Assembly (NCBI GenBank): GCA_902806575.1
Contig: CADCXD010000001.1
Span: 3,286,001-3,350,000, forward strand
Length of the DNA: 64,000 nucleotides
Reading direction: 5' to 3'
Source of the DNA: Jackrogersella multiformis
Taxonomy: Eukaryota > Ascomycota > Sordariomycetes > Xylariales > Hypoxylaceae
The notes under the pieces are model-generated. The model saw only the letters and a program-made list of their open reading frames with translations, ran no database searches and was not told the DNA's origin. Made by a program: the position numbers and the translations under genes. Below, piece after piece: positions 45,798-58,117 of this stretch. How positions within the stretch are numbered: the stretch's first letter is position 1; each line of letters starts with the position of its first letter.

Positions 45798-47455
45798 GAC
45801 TTGTTGATGTTTTCTCCACGGTCGTAGTAATGGTAAGTGGAATGATGAGCCGAGCATTCATAAAATTTTGAAACATTCGCGCTCATATTATTAGGAGCGA
45901 TGCCAATTAAGTAGGAAGCAAGCTCATTATTAGAAGTATAGACAGAAAATGTCCCATAGTTACCCATTCATCATTTAACAGGGCGGTACGGCGTGTCATT
46001 CACAGACGAAGATATACCTACTAGATACCACCCAGATATTTACACACTCATTGACCGAATGTGAGTTGGTAGCAATCTTTGTGTGACTTAAATATTGGAT
46101 AACTCCCTGTTAGAAAAAATGTGCATCTCAACAATAGCCCCTCATCTTTCTGCACAAGTATATCGAGGTTCTACTATGACCTGGAGATATTTATCACTGC
46201 TGTGACAAGGGAAATAGGGCTTGGAACTGTAGTTCAATTTCGAATTATAATTCTCTATAGTCTTAAGGTCCTTGCCTTCTATCTCTTCTTGCGAAGCGAG
46301 GCGTAATGACCTATATGTATACAATCTGAATATCTCCTTAAGCGCCGTTGGCGCCCTCTTATTCCTGTTGGTTCAGTCTTACATATATTGATCAAGTCTT
46401 CTGATTAACCTCATCCAATAGCTTTGTTTCATAAGTTCCAACACATCTCGTATTAACCAACATGCATGCATATATTGATCATACTCTGCTTCGTGGAGCC
46501 TATCCGTATGACAACTGCCAATGACGAGGAGGCGCACAATGTGGCGGCGAAAAGGGGCGACACGGCATTATCTTGGTACTACAGTTATCTGTTTGTTTTT
46601 TTTCGATCCTGCAAGGTCCTTCGGATAGAAATAGTTCAGCTAGGTACCTAGGTAAGACGGGCTTATATTGTATCGCTTGATTGGATGTTTGTTTAGACCT
46701 TCCACCCACCCCCTTCTGTCCCCCACAAACAACAAACGTCCGTTCCATTCCCCCTATATTATGTGCGTACACGCCTTATATGGCCCCATATACTCCCCAG
46801 TACCCCATTAGTTTTGGGGGTGGACTAGATGGCCGTTTTGAATTTAACATAGGTACTCGTCTAACCCGCCCCCTTCCCCTGCTGTTTTTTTTTTTAGAAG
46901 CCACTGTGAAGATCGATACAAGGTATAGAATCCTTTCCAAGCGTTTCTTAATTATTAATTTCTACTCAGGTACCTATCCCTTTATATCCTGTCATATTTT
47001 CGGAAGCCTTAGCTGTAGAGATCTGGGGAAGAGTGGGGTTGGGGTAAAGGGGCTGCCATAAGTAAAATACAAATAAACGATGCCCGGTACCTAACCGAGG
47101 AGGAAATTAATATGCTGGTCCTTGGTAGTTTGTGATGAAGTCGAGGTAAAAGCAAGGGCTTGATAAGAGATAATATTCCTCCTATACACTACCTACCTAG
47201 ATCACAGGTAGATCCCTTTTTGTTCTGGAATTCGACTTTTCAACTAGCCTCCGATTCATATTCTATCCACCCAGCGATATCCAGTTACGCCTCTCGACCG
47301 CATCTGTCAGCTGGAGTTATCCACAAACTCCTCTTTCACCATGTGTCATTTAACTCCCCCACATCGTGATACAACGACTGGAAACATCGTTTCCCCTCAG
47401 CTGTGGAGGAGTTCTCATACTGCAATCCTGCAACAGTAGTCGTCTAAGTATCAAC
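45798..47455. other. divergent intergenic region, no gene seen
   Basis: 1.66 kb between the Pth11-like gene and the FAD monooxygenase gene. Short frames at 46466-47061 lack protein character. A pure T run occurs near 46886-46898. Confidence 0.5.
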
Positions 47456-49179
47456 ATGGCAAACAAACACCCAGGCCCAGGCAGCCTTCGTGTAGGCATT
47501 ATCGGAGGTGGTTTAGCCGGATCGACACTAGCAAACGCCCTCGTTCGCCATTCTCACCTTGAGATCGAACTATTCGAGTCCGCTCCGGAGTTCTCGGAAC
47601 GCGGCGCCGCAGTTGGATTATCCATCAATGCACAACAGGCTCTAGAGCAAATATTCCCTTCTGCAAGGGACCTCCTGGAAAAAGCCGGGGCTGTGCCGAT
47701 GAGCTCTACTCGAGCCGTCCTGGTAAGTTTGCTTGAGAACATTTGAGTTACCTTGAAGCGGCGCTGAAGTCAACTCTTAGGGTTCTGGACCGGACGCAGG
47801 ACAACTGATCTTTGACCTCGCGGGCACGGACCCTGGGACCATCATTCATCGTGCCTCACTCTTGCGCGAGCTCCTGGCTCCTCTGCCTAAGCAGATCTTA
47901 CACGCCAACAAGAAACTAACCAGCATAAACCCCAAAGGCGATGATGGAATCGAGGTAACTTTCCAAGACGGGGCTATCGAACATTTCGATGCTATCATCG
48001 GTGCAGACGGTATATTCGGCGCCGTCCGCAAGCATGTCCTGCAAGACGCCGCAGAAGAATGCGCCGCATCCCCCGGCGGGTTCTGGGATTGTAGAAACCT
48101 GGTGCCCTTTGACAAGGCCAAAGCCGTCCTCGGTGATCAGTATTTTGAGGTCGACCGCCAATACGCGTGGTTAGGAGATGGCGCCTTCATCATGCATGAT
48201 GTTCTTGAGAACAGGACCATGGTCCAATGTGTTGTGTCCGCCATCGAACTTGACCCTCCTAAAGATCGGAAAAGGCCACTGACAAGGGAATTCCTAACCG
48301 AAACACTAAGTAATTGGCTCGACGGGCCTATTGCGAAGGGAATGATTGAGGTACTTGATCCCCCCTCCCCCCTTAAATATATATTTGTGATCTTCTTAAA
48401 TGCTAGTTCACAAAGGGGTTAATGATCTACCAGCTATGTCTCGACCAAGCTGATCCGCAGGGCTACTCTCAATGGGAGCACAAATCTACAACAACCTACG
48501 CTAACGGCCATGTCTGTGTCGTCGGAGACGCGGCTCACGCGACAACTCCCGTATGTAAAATCGAGCTTTCGGCTTCTCTTTCATTTCTCTTTGAGCGTCT
48601 TAACAGTCTAGGACTTGGGACCACTACACTAATACACAGCTCTTTATATTGGTATGTGGTATAAGTGCATGTTTATGCAAATTAAGCATGATATATATGT
48701 AACAAGCCCATATATCGATCTAAAGAGCCATGTATCATTGTAATGGTTCCGAGCCCTGTAGCAGTCAACTCTTTTTCTACCAGCTAGTCGAGAAGTTATT
48801 CCTGCCGAAATATATGTTGCCTCTAAAAGACACTTAACTAAGGAACTGCTGACTCTCGTTAATATAGTGGCAAGGTTCCGGTGCCGGTATGGCTATCGAG
48901 GATGCTATGGTTTTAGGGGCTCTCTTTGGTAAAGTCACCTCTCCCAAAGACATTCCAGCGGCATTGAAAGCGTACGATGAGGTAAGGAGACCCAGATGCC
49001 AGAGGATTATTGACTCTAGTCGGAGAACGGGGACGATTTTCTGCGGTAGGAATACGGAGGTTGACTTAGAACTGAATAAGATGAGAGAAGCTATTAGCTC
49101 AAGATGGGACTTCATTTTCGGGTTAGATATGGAAGTTCACAAGGAAGAAGCGATACGCATTTTTGAGAACAGCATCTAG
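47456..49179 (+). CDS. FAD-dependent monooxygenase (salicylate hydroxylase-like)
   Basis: Four exons, 47456-47722, 47781-48350, 48434-48550 and 48868-49179, encode 421 residues. The enzyme would hydroxylate a (usually aromatic) substrate using NAD(P)H, O2 and FAD. The dinucleotide-binding motif VGIIGGGLAGSTLANAL lies near residues 14-30. The DG motif appears as AIIGADGIFGAVRKH, and GDAAHATTP near residue 310 completes the flavin site, followed by WQGSGAGMAIEDAMVLG, split from it by the last intron. Introns are 58, 83 and 317 nt; the last is about five times the usual size here. The protein is at the short end of the family and ends soon after the FAD domain. Substrate not predictable. Confidence 0.9.
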
Positions 49180-49357
49180 TTGCAACTCGACTACTAGGCT
49201 GCCTACCTGATGAACTATCGAATTTGGTAGCTTTACCTGAATAGCCATGTTTACTCTCATCGTCGAGGTTATCCGCACAAGTTCGACGCACAACTATAGC
49301 CTTCAAAAAGGCACCCTTATCCTAACATGAAATCCAATCATAAAAAAGAGTTGTCGA

Positions 49358-50674
49358 TTACCACTCTCTCAATTCATTTCCTGGGCCGACGAATGTTGGA
49401 CTAACCCACGCTTTGAAATCCTTGGATAAAGCCCTGACTTGTGCCTCGTCAACTTCGATTCCGAGACCAGGCCCGCTCATCAGGTCGATATATCCATCCG
49501 TGACATTCCAGACCTCCGGGTTTGTTGTGTAACTTGTCAAATCTTGGCCGCCGACATTGTAATGAATGCCAAGGCTCATCTCCTGGATCACGAAGTTCGG
49601 GCTCGTCGCAGAAACTTGGACATTCGCGGCCATGGCGATCGGGCCTAATGGGCAATGCGGCGCTAGCGCGACGTCGTAGGTCTCGCAGGCCGAAGCGATC
49701 CTGCGCATCTCGGATATGCCGCCCACGTGGCTGATATCTGGCTGCAAGATGTCTACGCACCCGGATTCTAGGAAAGGCCGGACGTCCCATCTGCTGTGGA
49801 GGCGTTCGCCAAGAGCAATCGGCAAGTGTGTGCGAGCAGCGATCTCCTTGATCCCGCCGATGTTCTCGCTCAACAAGGGCTCTTCGATGAAGAGCGGATC
49901 GTGGGGTTCTAGTTTGGCGATCAGCTGCTTTGCCATGGGCTTGTGCACTCGCCCGTGGAAGTCTACCCCGGCGTCGAGGCCCAAAGCCTTCACTGCCTTC
50001 ACGCGCTCCACGCATTCTTCGAGCTTCTTGGGCGAATCTAGCCACCCGAGATCCTCGGTGGCATTCATCTTAACCGCGTTGAACCCTTGGGCTTTACGAG
50101 CCTTCCTGTATCCTGTTAGTAGGTAATACGATGAGCTAAAAGGGTGCCTACTTACGCTTGTACTTCTACGTCACTCGGACGGTCACCTCCTATCCACGCG
50201 TATACTCGCAGTTTATCCCGGACCTTCCCGCCTAGAAGCTGGTAGATTGGGACATTCAGTTTCCTAGCTAAACTCCATTTAGCACATCAGGTCTTGGGAG
50301 TGGTCGTCGGGCCTTTCGCGCCTTTCAAATCCCATAGTGCAATATCTATCCCGCTCAAGGCACTCATGAGCACCGGGCCTCCTCGATAAAAGCCTCCTCG
50401 GTACGACAGCTGCCATATATGCTCAATATCACTTTGACCATGATCAGTAAGTTACGGATTCAAACAGTAAGATTTAAGAAACAGTCGTATTGACTCACTC
50501 GGCTTCGAGTCCCAAGTATCGCTCCGCCCATGCATCGAGACATCCCTCCACGGCTTGAGTATGCCCTTCAAGACTAGCTTCTCCCCACCCTACACGGTTT
50601 TCCGAGTCTGTAATCTTGACGAATAACCATCGTGGTGGGACACGAAAGTATTCTATCTTCGAAATCTTACCCAT
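49358..50674 (-). CDS. D-galactonate dehydratase-like enzyme (enolase superfamily), with an irregular splice donor
   Basis: Exons 50499-50674, 50322-50431, 50156-50267 and 49358-50105 encode 381 residues, the length of bacterial DgoD. The reaction would dehydrate an aldonate to its 2-keto-3-deoxy form. The start (KISKIEYFRVPPRWLFVKIT) and SYRGGFYRGGPVLMSALSGI follow DgoD. Metal ligands are visible in GVDFHGR, FIEEPLL and ALGERLHSRW, and the catalytic histidine region in APHCPLGP. Intron 2 (50268-50321, 54 nt) must be removed to join WDLK to RKLNVPIYQLLGG, but its donor is GCGCGA rather than GT. If it is retained, a TGA at 50287-50289 truncates the protein at about 110 residues. It is therefore either a weak GC-AG intron or a splice-site pseudogene. 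It is divergent from the aldolase gene. Confidence 0.85.
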
Positions 50675-51734
50675 GATGCCTGTCGAGGAACTTGCTTGCT
50701 CGTAAAGTGGACGAAATCAGTACCTAGGTACCTGGAAAATCGACCCTGAAACTAAATTTAGTGACCTTGCTTATTTGTATGAAGGGCATAAGGGGCACTC
50801 TCATAAGGGGAGGGGTTATAGATGGAGTTGACTAACACACTCCTATTGAGTAACGGATAGCTGAGGGGTTGCCGTCCAATAGAGGCATTGCCCACAATGG
50901 AGAGTATCGTTCCCGGTTGGTCGGAATTTGATCTAATTGGTTATATCAACCGGTCATAAGAGTATATATGCTTTATTACGTCTTCGCCAGTTATTTTTCC
51001 ATTCTCTGAGTGCTTATTCCTAAAATTTAATAATCTCATCACATTTCAAAGGTTTGTCGGTGCTTAGGTAAATAAAAGGATATAGAAAAAAAAGGGGGGA
51101 AGTTAGTGGGGGGATGAATTGAAGAGTTAACCTATTACCAGGTAATCATTATAGATTATAGTCTTATAAACATTGACTAAAATATTTCATATATATCTCC
51201 TTTCATTTAGCTCGCCGAATCTGTTTGGTTTCCTAAGTTTCACTCGGAAGTTATATTAAAGACTTCTGTTCAAGTTGACAATTACGGAACTGCTATATAT
51301 GATTCGTTTCTTTTAACAGGAAAGTGGATATAAAGATTTTGTAATATACTTACCTATAGTAGCTATACCATTAACGGTTACCAAGACTATTGAAATGGTC
51401 CATTCCCCTTGTAAACACTAAGAGGACAGCTAGGGTTCTATAATCCTCGGGTCTATTTGCCGAGCTTCTCGGGAGTTTACCGACGAATGCTCCACATACC
51501 CCAACTTCGGGGTATAATTGTTAGTCCTGGGGAGGTAAAGATGTCGTGATCCCCACTCCAAGCTAACGTCGCCCCCTCATTGGGGTCCCCGAGCTCGGCT
51601 TTGTTAGGAGACTAAGAGAAACGTAGTTCTCTTATATTCAAGACATCAAATCGTTTTAAGATGTTAATCTACTAGTGGTAAAAAGTCTTTTAACGTGTAG
51701 CTTTTAAAAAAGAAACGAAGAAAAAGCCGACATT
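50675..51734. promoter_or_regulatory. shared divergent promoter of dehydratase and aldolase genes
   Basis: 1.06 kb separates the start codons of the two divergently transcribed genes, so both are probably controlled from here. It contains a perfect hairpin-type inverted repeat at 51496-51515 and a CGG-N7-CCG pair at 51470-51482, the layout bound by many Zn2Cys6 regulators. The binding protein is not known, and such short motifs can occur by chance. Confidence 0.4.
51496..51515. promoter_or_regulatory. perfect 7-bp inverted repeat
   Basis: ATACCCC, six-base loop, GGGGTAT, 220 bases before the aldolase start. It could be an operator for a dimeric regulator or the base of a small hairpin in the leader. 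Confidence 0.3.
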
Positions 51735-52809
51735 ATGGTTCGAATTCCTCCTCCTGGCGTCTATGTCCCGTCGCCGACGTTCTTCAAGCCCCTTAGTCCA
51801 GGAGCCTACCAACCAGAGATCGATGTCGCGACTCAGTCAGAGCACAGCGTGTTCCTAGCCAAAAATGGAGTCCACGGGTTGGTCCTCATGGGCTCTACTG
51901 GCGAAGCCGTCCACCTCAGTAGAACAGAGCGGCGGGACCTACTTTCCGGGGTGCGTAAGTCGCTTGACGATGCCGGTTTCCCCGATTACCCTATAATGGC
52001 TGGTGTTCTCACCAATGCTGTGGACGACGTTTTGGAATGGATACAGGATTCAAAAGACGCCGGGTGCCAATGGGGCTTGGTTCTGGCACCAGGGTACTTT
52101 GGCGGTTCTGCTTCACAGGAAGGATTAGTAGAGTGGTATACGACAGTTGCCGACAAGAGCCCGCTTCCAATCTTAATGTGAGTGGTATAAAGTAGTTCTG
52201 GTGGATTTGGCTGTTGGTGATATAACTTACTGACTTAAACATTAGATACAACTACCCAGGAGTGACGAATGGCCTTACGGTGATCCCTGAAACATATGAG
52301 AAGCTGGCAAACCATCCAAACATCGTAGGCTGCAAAATGTAAGTGAAAACCCCGTATCCGAGGCTAAAAGGCTAGGCTAACAGGATAGGTCTCACGGAAA
52401 TGTGTCATTCCACGTTCAGGTGTCAACCTCGCCCGTGATCGACCACGAAAAGTTCCGAGTCTTTAGTGGTTTCGGCCAGCAGCTTGGTCCCATCGTTACT
52501 TTCAACGCCGCCGGAGTTATCGATGGTCTCGCTTCGTTCTTCCCGAAAACGGTGGTACGGTTATTTGAGCTTGCTAGCAAGCGACCCATCGATGATGCTG
52601 CTATCAAGGAAGCCAGAGTACTTCAGTATCGGGTTAGCCGGGCCGAAGACTTCATCGGCCGTTGGGGTATCTTAGGAATTCGGGAAGGGATCTATCGTAT
52701 TGCTGGTCTGGGTAATCTAGAAGGAGGACGAGCACCGCTGAGAGGCAAGATCCCCGAGGGCGCATGGGAAGAATGGGCAAGTGTAATGAAGGCGATGTCA
52801 GAGTCATAG
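51735..52809 (+). CDS. keto-deoxy-sugar-acid aldolase, DHDPS/N-acetylneuraminate lyase superfamily
   Basis: Three exons, 51735-52177, 52246-52338 and 52389-52809, encode 318 residues. Class I aldolases of this family cleave or form bonds to pyruvate through a lysine Schiff base. The Schiff-base lysine is Lys178 in GCK, the proton-relay tyrosine is Tyr149 in YNYPGVTNG, and the carboxylate-binding GSTGE motif is near residues 55-59. The fungal members closest in style include the galacturonate-pathway aldolase (GAAC/LGA1). Because the divergent neighbour makes 2-keto-3-deoxy aldonates, this enzyme probably splits that product to pyruvate and a three-carbon aldehyde. This is inference from context. 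The second intron has two possible acceptors (CAG at 52383 or TAG at 52388); only the latter keeps the frame. Confidence 0.87.
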
Positions 52810-54011
52810 ATATTTTATGAAATGTGCGTGGTGAACAAACCAGTTTATACCAACACAGGCTTCACTTTCCTTAACTGGGTCTAATGCAGTAGTTATCATG
52901 CTTCATATTTCGTAAGATGATTACCTACGTGGGGGATCATATATAATTCTTGTAACTACCTATGTAGTTAGATATATTAATACCTCGGCACGAAGAGACC
53001 CATAAGGGGCCTCAGGGGTACCCCGCCAAGAAAACCCCTGAATCTGGACAGGCTCAACAATCAAACAGAACAACTAACTACCTAGGTACACTAGACACAT
53101 GAAGACTACTTACCTAAACCTAGGCTAACATACCTATATGATTTTAGTAGGAATATCTCATGGGTTATTCCTTTCTTTTAAATATTTAACTATACTAGCC
53201 CTGCTTTCTCCCAGGCTTGATTTTTACTGGGACTATTTTTTGCAAGGATACCTACCCTACCTAGGTAAGGAGGGTTTACTTGCTCATCGGTCCCTGTCGC
53301 CATTGGGCATATTCCAGTTGAGGTCATTCGATCCTACCGACGCGATACCCGACAACCCCAATCCATCACCCCATGGGGTACTTTGCGGGGTCTCCAGACC
53401 TGGACTTCGACAGCTCCTTTGGTTGTTTAGGGGCCTATGAAGTACAAATTATCCTTCGAAATTTCGTATCGGATATACTAAAGTTATCTTAATATACTCA
53501 ACTCTCCGTAATTCTGTTCTATTATTTATGAGATGCCACTATCAGTGATGTTATCTGTAAAATGAATGTGGCCCCTGAATATCGATGTGATAGGAGTGAA
53601 CAGCTCGGGTACCTAAATACTGACCTAGGGTATGTTAAGGAGATCTTGGTAGGTAAGGAGAAAGAAAAAGAGCAAGAACCGGAAAGGCCATTCGGATCTA
53701 CGGCCACGACCGGAAGATTTTTACCATTTCTCATAATGTCTCCTGATCGGAAAACCAGTTTCTCAACACTGAATTCTCCAATGCGGAGGTGGGGAGAAGA
53801 TGTTATTCGGTAGATCTTCAACGTCGTATGCATTAGATAGAACTAGCCCGAAAGACTCGATCTTAGATACGCCGAGAGTGGCAGAATCGTCTTGATGTGG
53901 AGTTACTGAATAGACATAATAAGCATCTATTCTATCGATTTGCTCATATAATCTCATGAATCTCTCATACCTAAGACTAATACACACCTACCTAATCAGC
54001 GAAGTCTTACC
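52810..54011. other. intergenic region, nothing recognised
   Basis: Between the aldolase and the NRPS-like gene. Open frames at 53138-53440 and 53522-53833 lack conserved character and codon structure. TACCTAGGTA motifs lie near 53080 and 53258. Confidence 0.5.
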
Positions 54012-57000
54012 ATGTCTCTCGCAGCAACTTCGCATGTACAACTGCTCTTCTCTAGCCAGGACTCTGGGTCTGAGACTGGAAGTAAACCCATTGATAGTAT
54101 TAATGACCTGATTGTCAATCGTGCAACTACTTTCCCTTTTAAGCCTCTACTTGCGTACCGTGGAAGCGATGGGCAATATGCCTATTACACTGCCAAGGAG
54201 CTAGACAGCTTTGCAGATGAGGCTGCAAAGCATTATGTTGGATTTGGGTTAATTCCTAAGGTATGTTACTTTCCGAGATCTAAGTTAGATACCTTAGTGC
54301 AATCGCCAAGTCAAGTGGAAACTCGACTTGCTTGGCGTTTAACGTGTATCAAGTCAAAGTTGGCTCGATATTTGACTTGTTTGGTTTGGGGTTTGTCCTG
54401 AGATACCCCCGTTCGATTGCGGGTCATATTCCTAACTAGGTTTATAGAGCAGCCAAAGCGAATCAGAAATAGTAGCTATCCTTGGCTCGTCCAGCTTTGA
54501 CTATATCATCACGATATTGGCTTTGACACGCATCGGATTTGGGATCCTATTCCTATCAACACGGTTGCCTATAAATGCCATTACCGCTCTTCTTGAGGAG
54601 ACACAATGCCACAAGGTCATCACCGCGTCAAATTCAACTCACACTAAAACCATCGGCCAAGTAGCCGATGGATACGAGGTTTCCCAGTTCGACATGGTGA
54701 CAGAGCATGTATACAAGAAAGTAGACTCAGCCGGTGCTCGCTTTCAACGTCCAGTTGAAATCGAAGATGAAGCTCAGAAAACCGCCTTTATCCTACACTC
54801 ATCTGGTTCTACTGGCCTTTCGAAGCCCATATTCCAGACGCATCGATCATGCCTAATAAACTACTCCGTCGGTAGTGGTTTGAGAGCACTCATAACTTTA
54901 CCCCTATACCACAGCCATGGCCTGTCCACCTTCTTCCGCGGCATTACCTATTCTGTCACAACGGCATTCTTCGACGCAAGCATCCCAATGACCCATGATA
55001 ACCTGATAAGCGCCTTGGAACAATTTGGGCCGGAGAGCTTTCACTGCGTGCCATACTCGCTTAAGCTCCTTGCTGAGAGCGAACACGGTATCGATCTCCT
55101 GAGGCGATGCAAGCTAGTCTTATTCGGCGGGAGTAGCTGTCCCGATGACTTAGGAGATAAGCTCGTTGATGCCGGGGTATATCTTGTAGGACATTACGGC
55201 GCGTGAGTAAATTCTCTTGTACCCATGGAGGATTTGGGTATTAACTGGAAGTATTAGAACCGAGATGGGCCAACTTATGACATCCTTCCGAGACGAGGGA
55301 GATAAAGCATGGAACTACATGCGGCCCTTCCCTAAATCAGCACCGTACCTTCGTTTCAAGCCCGTTGGCGAGGGACTAGTCGAGTGTGTCGTCCTTGACG
55401 GCCTAGCGACGAAGGTTTGCTCCAATTCGGATGACCCCCCTAATTCATTTCACACGCGAGATCTATTTATACCTCACCCCTCGATACCACTCGCCTTCAA
55501 GTATATATCACGCCTAGATGATAGAGTCACATTAGTCAACGGCGAAAAGGTGCTGCCGATTCCCTTCGAGCACCGGCTCCGACAGCACGAACTGGTGGCC
55601 GAATCGCTAATTTTTGGGATTGGCAAGGAGATTCCAGGCTTGCTCATCTTCCCAAGCGAGAAGGCTCGGGATATGACCAAAGATGAACTCCTAAGCGTGC
55701 TTCAGCCAGTAATTGCCGCGGGTAATAAGGCCGCAGAGAAATTCGGCCAGATTTCTATGGATATGGTGGAGATTCTCCCGCACGGCGCCCTCGAAGGCTG
55801 CCCCCGCACGGATAAAGGCACAGTGATCCGGGCAGCGGCGTACAAAGCCTTCGCACAGGTAATCGAATCAGTTTACGTGCGGTTCGAAACGCACGATGAT
55901 GCCAGAGATGGGGTTCGGAAGGCTTTGGACCAACCCGGACTTGTTGCCTACTTACTAGATCTGTTCACTCATACCATTGGAGTAAAGGGGTTGACCGAAG
56001 ATACGGACTTCTTCGAATGTGGGACAGACAGTCTTCAGGCTGTAGCCACGAGAGCCAAAATCATGCGCGAGATCGACATCGGCGACGCTGTGCTGGGCAG
56101 CAATGTTATTTTTGAGTATCCCTCGACCAAGAAGCTTGCAGCCTATCTATACTCGCTCAGAGCAGGCGAAGAATTGGCCCATGACGACGAGATAGCTTTG
56201 ATGTCCAATTTGATAGCAAAGTATTCGGATTTCCCCCAGTTTGCCCCCAGCAGCCAAGCTCGGCCAGACAGCGAAATTGTGGTAAGTCCACTTTTAATCC
56301 ATTTGATCATTTTTAGTAAACTAACAGTCCTAAGCTCCTTACCGGAACTACGGGCTCACTCGGGGCGCATATTATATCCCAAATTGTGTCGCAGCCTAGA
56401 ATCAAGAAGGTATACTGTCTCGTTCGAGCAAGTACGCCAGAGGAGGCCCAGTCTCGTGTTGTATCGAGTCTCGAATCTCGCAATATCTTCCATCCGGCCG
56501 TCACGGAGAAGGCTGTCTGTCTTCCCAGCGACTTTAGCCAGGAATCTCTAGGCCTTGATCCGTCTATTCTTGACACTCTCCGGTCTACACTCACTACTGT
56601 CATACACAGCGCATGGATGGTAAATTTCAATGTCAACCTCGGCAGCTTCGAGCGCTCGTACATCGCCGGCGTACATAACATGATCAAGCTGTGTCTAAGC
56701 GTTCGTTCCCGAGAGCCGGCAAAGTTCTTCTTCGTCTCCTCGATCTCAGCCGCCGCCGGAACCCCGCTCCCAGCTACGATTCGCGAAGCCCATGTCGAGG
56801 ACTTTCACCATGCTCATAACATGGGCTACGCTAGGTCGAAACTAGTAACAGAGCACATCATTCGAGCAGCAGCGAAGACCACCGGCATCCATGCGAGAGT
56901 GTTGCGAACAGGACAGCTGATGGGCGATGCGCAGACCGGCCTCTGGAATCCGACCGAAGCGATCCCGTTGATGATCCAGAGCGCAACTACCATAGGTGCT

Positions 57001-57519
57001 CTTCCGATGCTTGATGAGGTACGATATCCCATGCTGTTCTATCAAAATACTCGCTAACGCATAATTCCATAGACTCCTTCATGGCTCCCAGTAGACAAGT
57101 GTGCCTCGGCAATCCTCGAGCTCTCCGGCCTCAGTCCCAGCACCAAGAGCAAGTTATCAGAAAACATCGAGGAAGTCTACCATGTGCTGAATCCGGCCAC
57201 CTTCTCCTGGCGCAATGACTTACTTCCCGCACTGAAAGCGGCGGGGCTAGAATTTGAGACCGTGCCTCAGCGGCAATGGGTACGGCGGCTGCGCGAGAGC
57301 GAGCAAGATCCCCGGAAGAACGCACCGACCAAGCTGCTTCAGTTCTTCACGGAGAAATACGACAACGATTCAGCTGGACGAAGCGGTCTTGTCTTCGAGA
57401 CACAGACGACTGCGAAGCACTCCGAGACTATCAGCAAGGGCTTCGACGTTATCGGAAGCGGGATTCTGCAGAAGTGTTTGGATAATTGGCGGCTTACCTG
57501 GGCCAAGCAGTCATCGTAG
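54012..57519 (+). CDS. NRPS-like adenylation-thiolation-reductase enzyme (carboxylic acid reductase type)
   Basis: Five exons, 54012-54260, 54448-55202, 55258-56281, 56335-57018 and 57073-57519, encode 1052 residues, the standard A-T-R length. The enzyme activates a carboxylic acid with ATP, loads it onto a phosphopantetheine arm and releases it as aldehyde or alcohol with NADPH. Adenylation: LHSSGSTGLSKPIF, YHSHGLSTF, GHYGATEMG and YISRLDDRVTLVNGEK. Thiolation: FFECGTDSLQA, with the carrier Ser593. Reductase: LLTGTTGSLGAHI from about residue 677 and Tyr841 plus Lys845 in YARSK. There is no condensation domain, so no peptide bond is expected. Intron 1 is long (187 nt). It is the only synthetase-type gene in the window and the likely core enzyme of the neighbouring cluster. 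Substrate is not readable by eye. Confidence 0.94.
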
Positions 57520-58117
57520 GGAGTATCGGTTATGACTCAGATGAGCGAACTTTTGAACTTCCAGACTTTAGGTCGCGCTCAATAAATGGTCGCTTGTAAT
57601 ATATTCGAGGATTAGGTTAATAGGTAGCGGGAATTGATTGAAGCCAAGGGAGATAATATAGTCATTTGGTCGACGCATAATGTAAGAAGCCAGCTACCAC
57701 CCGTACTCCGTGGAGACCCTCTCAATGGATCGGAATGTTAATTTTCATCGTAATTCGACTCTGGAACTTAAAATCAATCAAGATGAAGGAAGTTTGTGGC
57801 AGCTCGGAGGGCGGACGACGCCTCGCCAATTGAATATGCACACGTCCCTATCGGGCAGCAATACCGATTCGAGGGACGTGTACAGCGGTGAATTGGCAGA
57901 ATGGCAGCAAATATAAGATGGAACTGCGGTATCTCGGTGTGAATAATAGTGTCATCGTAATGGTATCATATTTTACGTTGTGTTGATGTCTCGACCTCTG
58001 ATTTGCTCAGTTACACAATTCTGAACAGCTTTATTATAGAACCTGAAGGGAACATAATTTGTGAGGTGGAACGTACCTTTACTGATTGTTTACCACCTAC
58101 CTATCCAATTAGCCACC
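57520..58117. other. intergenic region, nothing recognised
   Basis: Short spacer between the co-oriented NRPS-like gene and the secreted-protein gene. No gene seen. Confidence 0.55.

Noticed and set aside
53138..53833. Plus- and minus-strand frames of 80-103 residues before the NRPS-like gene
   Set aside because: No conserved features; they include palindrome-repeat sequence and lie in an evident intergenic spacer.
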